A stretch of 11,387 nt of DNA. It comes from SKVL01 sp051747785 (GTDB lineage Bacteria > Patescibacteriota > Minisyncoccia > Phycocordibacterales > CSBR16-193). The notes below the pieces were generated by a model. That model worked only from the letters and a program-made list of their open reading frames with translations. It made no database searches and was not told the origin of the DNA. Position 1 is the stretch's first letter. Every line of letters starts with the position of its first letter. Below are positions 6,339 through 10,612 of the stretch, piece after piece. The translations under genes were made by a program, and so were the position numbers. The DNA lies in assembly GCA_051747785.1 (NCBI GenBank), contig JBNJGN010000025.1:1-11387 (forward strand), given 5' to 3'.

Positions 6339-6539
6339 ATGAAAGAGAACGAGATCAGTCCTTCATTCAGTTGGATAAACGTTCTAGTTGAGGAAAGAGT
6401 GTGTCCCAACCCTAACTGTGGCGCAAAGATAAAAGTAAAGTTCAACAGAAAGAAGGAAGAGGTTGTACAGATGTGTCCCAGCTGTTGGTATGTTTTGGAA
6501 ATACCCTTTGAGGGAGATATACTGATAATATCTAAATAA
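6339..6539 (+). CDS. Second small zinc-ribbon protein, 66 residues
   Basis: Four cysteines as C22-x4-C27 (CPNPNCGAKI) and C46-x2-C49 (CPSCWYVLEIPFE). The first knuckle is CxxxxC instead of CxxC, a two-residue expansion that still suits a zinc ribbon. The glycine of the second knuckle is replaced by Trp. The match of the segment after the second knuckle (CxxxYxLxIPxE) with the protein at 6003-6194 suggests tandem duplication. It follows a GGAGG ribosome site and has its own promoter and a strong terminator. Function unknown. Confidence 0.75.
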   Translation: MKENEISPSFSWINVLVEERVCPNPNCGAKIKVKFNRKKEEVVQMCPSCWYVLEIPFEGDILIISK

Positions 6540-6545
6540 TCAACG

Positions 6546-6577
6546 GAAGCCCTGAGATCTCAGGGCTTCTCTCTTTT
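6546..6577 (+). terminator. Intrinsic terminator of the second zinc-ribbon gene
   Basis: A perfect palindrome 6546-6569 (GAAGCCCTGA, GATC, TCAGGGCTTC) followed by TCTCTTTTC. It lies between the convergent zinc-ribbon gene and dnaX; the U-rich side is on the plus strand. Confidence 0.75.
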
Positions 6578-6589
6578 CATATATATCTT

Positions 6590-7624
6590 TTACCTTTTTA
6601 TAATATCCAAAAAAGCTGTTTCCAGAGGGAAGGTTTTTATGGAAGAAAAACCACACAGTTCCAGTGCCTCAAGAAATATCTTCAGTTCAGATAAACCAAA
6701 TACAAGATCCTCTCTACCCGAAAGAGAGTGAACAAATTCATACTCATCCTCAGAGAGCTCTTCTTTTACAATATCCTTAGCACCCGAATCACGAAGCAGT
6801 ATAATAAATCTTAATTTCTGAATAACTCTTTCAAAGAAAAGCTCCGGATCAAAATTACTTTCCTGCACCTTCCTGAATATATCTATCCCCTTTTCAGCGT
6901 TCTTATCGGCAATAGCCTCAACTAATCCGTTAACAAGACCCGTACCCGGAGATCCCGTTATATCTTCAACGTCCTTGGCCGTTATCTCTTTTAAAGAAAG
7001 AGAAGAAGAAACCTTCTGTAGCGTACCCAGCGCATCACGAAAAGAACCATCGGCGATCAGAGCAATAAGATGCGCCGCATCCGGCTCAAGGTCCAATCCT
7101 TCTTTAGAGGCCACGGAATTTAGCAGATCCTTCACTACCGCAATAGTCGGCCTTCGGAAATTGAATGATTGACAACGGGATACAATAGTATCAGGAAGCT
7201 TGTGCACTTCGGTGGTGGCAAGAATGAAAATAGAATGCTCCGGCGGTTCTTCCAAGGTTTTAAGCAGAGCATTGAAAGCTTCCTTGGTAAGCATGTGAAC
7301 TTCATCAATAATATATACTTTATACGGGGACTCAAAAGGCAAAGAAGATACGGTTTCCCTCAGCTCCCGAGCATCATCAATGCGCCTATTTGAAGCCGCG
7401 TCTATTTCGGTAATATCGTTATCACTGGTACCGAGAGCCCGAGCAAATATCCGCGCTATTGAGGTTTTGCCTATCCCCCGTGAACCGGAGAAAAGATAGG
7501 CATGCACTGTCTCTCTCTTCTCCACAGAACGCTTCAGCGTTTGGACAATATGATCCTGACCGACCACATCCTCAAAACCCTCAGGTCTGTACTTTCTATA
7601 TAAAGCAGTATGTTCTTTTGTCAT
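6590..7624 (-). CDS. dnaX: DNA polymerase III clamp-loader subunit gamma/tau, short form without zinc module
   Basis: 344 residues. It is the ATPase that, with delta and delta', loads the sliding clamp. The AAA+ core is complete: LYRKYRPEGFEDVVGQ (8-23), Walker A GSRGIGKTS (47-55), Walker B IIDEVH (105-110), sensor 1 ILATTE (134-139), the arginine-finger motif SRC (149-151) and sensor 2 SFRDAL (194-199), then the collar-like C-terminal domain. The four-cysteine zinc module normally placed between FARAL and EIDAASN is missing; only a few residues (GTSDNDIT) remain. The tau-specific C terminus is absent too. Arginine 81 in NRRIDD stands where many have NRGID. The ATG has no ribosome site and lies 8 nt after a perfect -10. 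I recall similar short forms in Parcubacteria but could not check. Confidence 0.95.
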   Translation of the reverse strand: MTKEHTALYRKYRPEGFEDVVGQDHIVQTLKRSVEKRETVHAYLFSGSRGIGKTSIARIFARALGTSDNDITEIDAASNRRIDDARELRETVSSLPFESPYKVYIIDEVHMLTKEAFNALLKTLEEPPEHSIFILATTEVHKLPDTIVSRCQSFNFRRPTIAVVKDLLNSVASKEGLDLEPDAAHLIALIADGSFRDALGTLQKVSSSLSLKEITAKDVEDITGSPGTGLVNGLVEAIADKNAEKGIDIFRKVQESNFDPELFFERVIQKLRFIILLRDSGAKDIVKEELSEDEYEFVHSLSGREDLVFGLSELKIFLEALELCGFSSIKTFPLETAFLDIIKR

Positions 7625-7632
7625 AGATTGGC

Positions 7633-7641
7633 ATTATACCA
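7633..7641 (-). promoter_or_regulatory. Extended -10 promoter of dnaX, leaderless
   Basis: TGGTATAAT (7641-7633) contains a perfect -10 and the TGn extension. Exactly 8 nt separate it from the ATG at 7624, and no Shine-Dalgarno sequence is present, so the mRNA should start at or 1-2 nt before the start codon. No clear -35 at 16-18 nt. Confidence 0.7.
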
Positions 7642-7675
7642 GAAACCAACAAAGTTATCTCTATTACCGTCAACA

Positions 7676-7706
7676 ATAAAAAAAGGGGCCCCCGAAGAGG
7701 CCCCTT
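7676..7706 (-). terminator. Intrinsic terminator of hisS
   Basis: Minus strand: AAGGGGCC (7690-7683 arm paired with 7699-7706), 8-nt loop, then a run of seven T's (7684-7678). A strong rho-independent terminator 90 nt after the hisS stop codon and just upstream of the dnaX promoter. Confidence 0.85.
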
Positions 7707-7707
7707 A

Positions 7708-7768
7708 TAGGGAGATTAAAAACTCCCTAAGCAAAAGGAGGTACCTGATGTATACTAACAGCTTTTAA
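7708..7768 (+). other. Hairpin, perfect Shine-Dalgarno and 6-codon ORF
   Basis: Plus strand: stem TAGGGAG (7708-7714) / CTCCCTA (7723-7729), then AAAAGGAGGT, 5-nt spacer and ATG (7748) encoding MYTNSF before TAA. The order hairpin, strong ribosome site, ATG is the same as in the two leaders near hisS. No promoter is visible on this strand. Read on the minus strand it is the hisS 3' UTR, with an anti-Shine-Dalgarno ACCTCCTTT. Which strand matters is not known. Confidence 0.3.
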
Positions 7769-7795
7769 AAATAAGTCAAAAAAAACGACCCCTTA

Positions 7796-9127
7796 TTACT
7801 CCTCCTTCTTTATATAAGAAAGCAGTTCCTCTTTCAGAAAACTTCCCTGCTCTCCGGTTTTCATATCTTTGATCGTAAACCGACCTGCCGAAACCTCGTC
7901 TTCACCTATAATAATAACAAAAGGAACTGATCTCTTATCGGCATAAGATAGCTTCTTCTCCATCTTACCACCCTCCAGATACACCTCCGCCGGTATCCCC
8001 TCTTCCCTTAATAGAGTCGCCATCTCAAAAGGGACCGCCAGATCTTCAACCAAGGGCAGTACTAAAACCTCAGTCTGGGTTTTCTTTTCAAATTCTAAGA
8101 TACCTTTTTCTTTAAGCTGATGGAAGAGCCTATTTAATCCTATGGAAGCACCCACTCCGGGAAGTTTCCTCTTTCCGTAATTCTCCGCCAGATTGTCATA
8201 CCTTCCTCCCGAGCAAACCGAACCCATATCCGGATAATCAGCTAATTCGGTCTCAAAGACCATTCCGGTGTAATAATCAAGCCCTCGGGCAATAGTAAGG
8301 TCCACTCTGTAGCACTCTTCAGGTATGGAAAGAGCACTCATATATGAGACAGTTTCGGATAACTCCGAAACCCCGGACCTGAATACTTCATTATCCACCT
8401 CCATTTTTTCAAGCTCCTCCAAAACCTCGGCACAAGAGCCCTTTATGGAAAGAAGACCGAAAATCCTATCAATGGAACCCCCCGACAGTCCGACAGACGA
8501 GAGAAGTTCACGAACCTCCCCTTCTCCCACCTTTTCCAGTTTATCCACCACACGCATTGCCTCCACAGACTCTTTCTGACCCAAACCCTCTGATGCAAAG
8601 AGACCTACCAGAAGTTTTCTGTTACTTATACGAACAATAAACTTACCGATATCCAGATTTCTGAAAACATCATAAACAGCCCTTAAGATCTCAGCATCGT
8701 TCATAAGACCCAGCTTCTCATTGCCTACAATATCAATGTCGCACTGATAAAACTCTCTGAATCGTCCCCTCTGCGCTCTCTCTCCACGATAGACTTTCCC
8801 TATGTGGTATCTCTTAAAAGGAAAATCAAGGTCACCGAAATGCTCACTTACATACCTAGCCAAAGAAACCGTAAGATCAAATCTTAGAGAGAGATCATTT
8901 TTACCTTTAGTGAAGCGGTAAAGCTGTTTTTCAGTCTCACCTCCGGCGTTAGCTAAAACAACTTCACTTCTCTCTATTGCCGGAGTATCAATAGGCACGA
9001 ATCCATAGAGTTCGTATACCCCTTTTATAACATCCACCATTTCATCAAAAACCAACTGCTCTTCAGGAAGCAGTTCAACGAAACCGGTCAGAACTCTGGT
9101 AGGAATATTTTTGCTATTATCATTCAT
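7796..9127 (-). CDS. hisS: Histidyl-tRNA synthetase
   Basis: 443 residues, the usual length. It charges tRNA-His in the cytoplasm. Class II core: TPAIERSEVV (48-57), motif 2 YRGERAQRGRFREFYQ (113-128), the histidine-specific loop RGLDYYTG (281-288), SGGRYDNLAENYG (306-318) and motif 3 VGASIGLNRLF (325-335), where the usual Glu before Arg is Asn. The C-terminal anticodon-binding domain begins at about 353 (VLVLPLVED). I chose ATG 9127, which follows AAGGAAAGG with a 6-nt spacer and gives a standard N terminus. The frame stays open upstream to an ATG at 9262 behind a stronger site; that would add 45 mainly hydrophobic residues not expected in this enzyme, and it crosses a terminator hairpin. 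I treat that part as a leader. Transcription ends at the terminator near 7690. Confidence 0.95.
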   Translation of the reverse strand: MNDNSKNIPTRVLTGFVELLPEEQLVFDEMVDVIKGVYELYGFVPIDTPAIERSEVVLANAGGETEKQLYRFTKGKNDLSLRFDLTVSLARYVSEHFGDLDFPFKRYHIGKVYRGERAQRGRFREFYQCDIDIVGNEKLGLMNDAEILRAVYDVFRNLDIGKFIVRISNRKLLVGLFASEGLGQKESVEAMRVVDKLEKVGEGEVRELLSSVGLSGGSIDRIFGLLSIKGSCAEVLEELEKMEVDNEVFRSGVSELSETVSYMSALSIPEECYRVDLTIARGLDYYTGMVFETELADYPDMGSVCSGGRYDNLAENYGKRKLPGVGASIGLNRLFHQLKEKGILEFEKKTQTEVLVLPLVEDLAVPFEMATLLREEGIPAEVYLEGGKMEKKLSYADKRSVPFVIIIGEDEVSAGRFTIKDMKTGEQGSFLKEELLSYIKKEE

Positions 9128-9225
9128 ATTTAACCTTTCCTTAAAATAGTAATTCCTATTTCCTTTAAAATCAACACCGCTATTCAAAAAAACGAAACAG
9201 TAAACAAAATTAATTGCGAACAGAT

Positions 9226-9251
9226 AAAAAACAGGCCTCAAAAGAGACCCG
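9226..9251 (-). terminator. Intrinsic terminator inside the hisS leader (attenuator)
   Basis: Minus strand: CGGGTCTC (9251-9244), loop TTTT, GAGGCCTG (9239-9232), an 8-bp stem with two G-U pairs, followed immediately by six T's (9231-9226). It lies between the hisS promoter and the hisS start codon, so transcripts would end early unless it is prevented from folding. The stem begins 9 nt after the leader ATG at 9262-9260. Confidence 0.65.
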
Positions 9252-9261
9252 TAAAATTTCA

Positions 9262-9337
9262 TAACAATCAATACCCTCCTTTGAGCCGAGGAAACCTCGG
9301 CTCAGGTAAGAGGTCTTAAATAAAGGAATCACCCTGC
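9262..9337 (-). promoter_or_regulatory. hisS leader: hairpin directly upstream of a strong Shine-Dalgarno
   Basis: A 10-bp hairpin (TGAGCCGAGG / CCTCGGCTCA, 9282-9304) is followed directly by AAAGGAGGG (9274-9281 and the base before), TATTGATTGTT and an ATG at 9262. This matches the neighbouring unit at 9595-9630 in order and in the sequence AAAGGAGG-(T)GTATTGAT. Bases 9322-9317 region (AAGACC) could also pair with GGTCT of the terminator stem, a possible antiterminator. Confidence 0.55.
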
Positions 9338-9338
9338 T

Positions 9339-9370
9339 ATTATATTAAAAAAAACTAAAAATAAAATCAA
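9339..9370 (-). promoter_or_regulatory. Promoter of the hisS leader
   Basis: Minus strand: TTGATT (9370-9365), 17-nt spacer, TAATAT (9347-9342); an overlapping TATAAT (9344-9339) has 20-nt spacing. The whole element aligns without gaps to the promoter at 9658-9686, both beginning TTGATTTTATT and both ending in GCAGG at the expected start site. Confidence 0.65.
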
Positions 9371-9470
9371 CAGATAAAAAGAAAAATTTTGTGTCTTAAA
9401 ATGACCTTGCAAAATAAAGGGAGGCTTTTTTTCATTTAATATAAAGGTTAAGTAGCTGATCTTCTATTAA

Positions 9471-9503
9471 GAATAAATAAAACGGGCCCCGCGAGGTACC
9501 CGT
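9471..9503 (-). terminator. Terminator of the 20-codon transcript
   Basis: Minus strand: ACGGG (9503-9499), inner CC/GG pairs around a TCGCG loop, CCCGT (9486-9482), followed by a T-rich tract TTTATTTATT. It closes a transcript of about 170 nt that starts near 9652. Confidence 0.6.
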
Positions 9504-9532
9504 GACGTAATGGGCAAACGCCGACGTTGGTA

Positions 9533-9595
9533 TTAGACCGAAATATTTCTGTTTGCGCCTTTCGGCCTAAACAGGCGCTTATAGACAGTTTCCAT
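9533..9595 (-). CDS. Possible 20-residue peptide / structured small RNA
   Basis: ATG at 9595, 8 nt after a perfect AAAGGAGGT, encodes METVYKRLFRPKGANRNISV and stops with TAA. Promoter, leader hairpin, ribosome site, ORF and terminator are all present, so it is a complete small transcription unit. No peptide family is recognised; it contains no histidine, so it is not a classical his leader peptide. The coding stretch can fold in mutually exclusive ways, for example 9570-9560 with 9543-9533 (11 bp) or 9578-9574 with 9559-9555, so the RNA itself may be the functional product. Confidence 0.45.
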   Translation of the reverse strand: METVYKRLFRPKGANRNISV

Positions 9596-9603
9596 ATCAA
9601 TAC

Positions 9604-9630
9604 ACCTCCTTTAAGACAATAGCGTCTTAA
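9604..9630 (-). promoter_or_regulatory. Leader hairpin fused to a Shine-Dalgarno
   Basis: TTAAGAC (9630-9624), loop GCTATT, GTCTTAA (9617-9611), running without a gap into AGGAGGT (9610-9604). The last A's of the hairpin are part of AAAGGAGGT, so folding touches the ribosome site. The counterpart in the hisS leader is at 9274-9304. Confidence 0.6.
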
Positions 9631-9657
9631 GTTAGCAAAAATGTACGGCCTGCAATT

Positions 9658-9686
9658 ATCATAGAAAAATCACACAATAAAATCAA
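9658..9686 (-). promoter_or_regulatory. Promoter of the 20-codon transcript
   Basis: Minus strand: TTGATT (9686-9681), 17-nt spacer, TATGAT (9663-9658), followed by AATTGCAGG where transcription should start. Near-copy of the hisS leader promoter. Confidence 0.65.
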
Positions 9687-9764
9687 ACTCAGTTTTGCAA
9701 GAGAGCTAAAATGTATTTTCCGTGAACTCTCTTAGAGACCGTGCTTTCCCAATCTATAAAATAG

Positions 9765-9793
9765 TTGACAGTTTCCGCTCTTTTATTTAAGGT
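9765..9793 (+). promoter_or_regulatory. Promoter of the Cys-rich gene
   Basis: A perfect -35 TTGACA (9765-9770) with a weak -10 TAAGGT (9788-9793) after 17 nt. A start codon at TTG 9765 would coincide with this -35, a reason to reject the longer reading frame. It is divergent from the promoter at 9658-9686; a 7-bp inverted repeat (AAGAGAG / CTCTCTT, near 9700-9733) lies between them. Confidence 0.45.
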
Positions 9794-9839
9794 TAGCTCG
9801 GAAATATCAATCAACTCTAAAAATAGGGGGGGGTGTCAT

Positions 9840-10274
9840 ATGTCGTTCTTTGATATCTTAAGGAGAAAGATCATAGCTGAGTGCGGACATGAAACTTTTG
9901 TAAGAGACGAATTAAGGGTATTAGACGAGATAAGAGATGTTGTACTTCCGATCATAAATGACAAAACACCCTTCTGTCATCTTTGTCTTGAAAAAATGAC
10001 GATCGGATGCGCATGGTGTGGGAGGCCTATCTTTATCGGTGATCCAATAACGCTCTGCTTTCCGAGGTACATAAGTAAAATACCCAATAATGCGGTGATC
10101 TACAAAATAAATTCTTTAATAATGCTTGTTGGATGCCTAAGAATTCAATGTGCTAACGAATGTGCAAATAAAACAGGTTTCTGGCATCCGCCCGGAAGAG
10201 TTTTATTTACTTCCAAAAACTTATCTGGACCGCGAAATAAAGGCAAAATGCTGAGTTTACAATGCTCTTCTTGA
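9840..10274 (+). CDS. Cys-rich zinc-binding hypothetical protein, 144 residues
   Basis: Ten cysteines. A clear metal site C46-x2-C49 and C57-x2-C60 (CHLCLEKMTIGCAWCGRPIF) lies in the middle. More cysteines at 15 (AECGHE), 73, 99, 104, 108 and 142 could form a second site (GCLRIQCANEC). The N terminus (MSFFDILRRKI) is amphipathic, and a hydrophobic stretch (VIYKINSLIMLVGCL) runs over 86-100. The segment CGRPIFIGDPIT followed later by GFWHPPGRV looks like a conserved family that I associate with Patescibacteria; no function is known to me. ATG 9840 follows a run of eight G's serving as ribosome site (9826-9833, then TGTCAT). The gene ends with TGA and a strong terminator follows. Confidence 0.75.
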   Translation: MSFFDILRRKIIAECGHETFVRDELRVLDEIRDVVLPIINDKTPFCHLCLEKMTIGCAWCGRPIFIGDPITLCFPRYISKIPNNAVIYKINSLIMLVGCLRIQCANECANKTGFWHPPGRVLFTSKNLSGPRNKGKMLSLQCSS

Positions 10275-10286
10275 AAATACTCCGAT

Positions 10287-10318
10287 AGGCGGTATGAATT
10301 AAGTTCACACCGCCTTTT
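10287..10318 (+). terminator. Intrinsic terminator of the Cys-rich gene
   Basis: AGGCGGT (10287-10293) pairs with ACCGCCT (10309-10315), extended inward by TGAA/TTCA after one mismatch, with a TTTT tract. It begins 12 nt after the TGA stop codon. Confidence 0.8.
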
Positions 10319-10323
10319 CTCTT

Positions 10324-10344
10324 TGTGGATGTCTGACATCCACA
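10324..10344. repeat. Palindrome 1 with GTCTGAC core
   Basis: Perfect 9-bp stem with a CTG loop: TGTGGATGT, CTG, ACATCCACA. It shares the core GGAnGTCTGACnTCC with the palindrome at 10359-10381. Confidence 0.75.
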
Positions 10345-10358
10345 GTTCTATCAAAATT

Positions 10359-10381
10359 TTGGGGAAGTCTGACTTCCCCAA
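10359..10381. repeat. Palindrome 2 with GTCTGAC core
   Basis: Perfect 10-bp stem with a CTG loop: TTGGGGAAGT, CTG, ACTTCCCCAA. Relative to palindrome 1 the n/n position changes from T-A to A-T, keeping the pair. TTTATTT follows, so it could also terminate transcription. Confidence 0.75.
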
Positions 10382-10399
10382 GTTTATTTAATAGCGAAT

Positions 10400-10612
10400 T
10401 TACGCGCCCGTGCCTTTACCAATTTCTCTTATTTCTTTATTTAATACTATTTTGGATCTCTGATTTAAATATTATTTCTTGCGCGCCAGCGCCTTTGGTG
10501 CTTACATCAAAAAGCTTTAGCTTTTTGGTTTCTTTTTATTTCTTACTTAAATATTCATTATTATTTCGGATTTCTAATTTCGTTACTAATAATTACGCGC
10601 AAGCTTTTTACC
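10400..10612. repeat. Degenerate ~79-bp repeat array with GCGC boxes
   Basis: Three related boxes start at 10400 (TTACGCGCCCGTGCCTTTAC), 10479 (TTGCGCGCCAGCGCCTTTGG) and 10593 (TTACGCGCAAGCTTTTTAC). Between them lie AT-rich spacers sharing TTATTTCTTnnTTAA and GGATnTCTnATTT. The step is 79 bp and then 114 bp; the extra 35 bp fits an insertion around 10500-10534 holding a perfect 8-bp hairpin (CAAAAAGC, TTTA, GCTTTTTG, 10508-10527). The last box overlaps the stop codon of the glycosyltransferase gene. No gene is seen in 10275-10607 on either strand. Confidence 0.55.

Noticed and set aside
5987..6445. 152-codon minus-strand ORF across the zinc-ribbon genes
   Set aside because: Antisense shadow: the plus strand has two genes with ribosome sites, cysteine motifs and terminators, and the ORF spans one of those terminators.
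9128..9271. HisRS beginning at TTG 9271 or ATG 9262
   Set aside because: The extension is hydrophobic, atypical for HisRS, and crosses a terminator hairpin; ATG 9127 has its own ribosome site and gives a standard N terminus.
9471..9530. T-box riboswitch (GGTACC...CGCG resembles the T-box sequence)
   Set aside because: No stem I or specifier loop, the T-box core GGGTGG is absent, and no synthetase follows directly; it reads as a plain terminator.
9765..9839. N-terminal extension of the Cys-rich protein from TTG 9765
   Set aside because: The TTG is the first part of the -35 TTGACA, and ATG 9840 has a G-rich ribosome site at the right distance.
10272..10274. TGA recoded as glycine (Gracilibacteria-type code)
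   Set aside because: The only informative TGA is followed 12 nt later by a terminator, so it acts as a stop.
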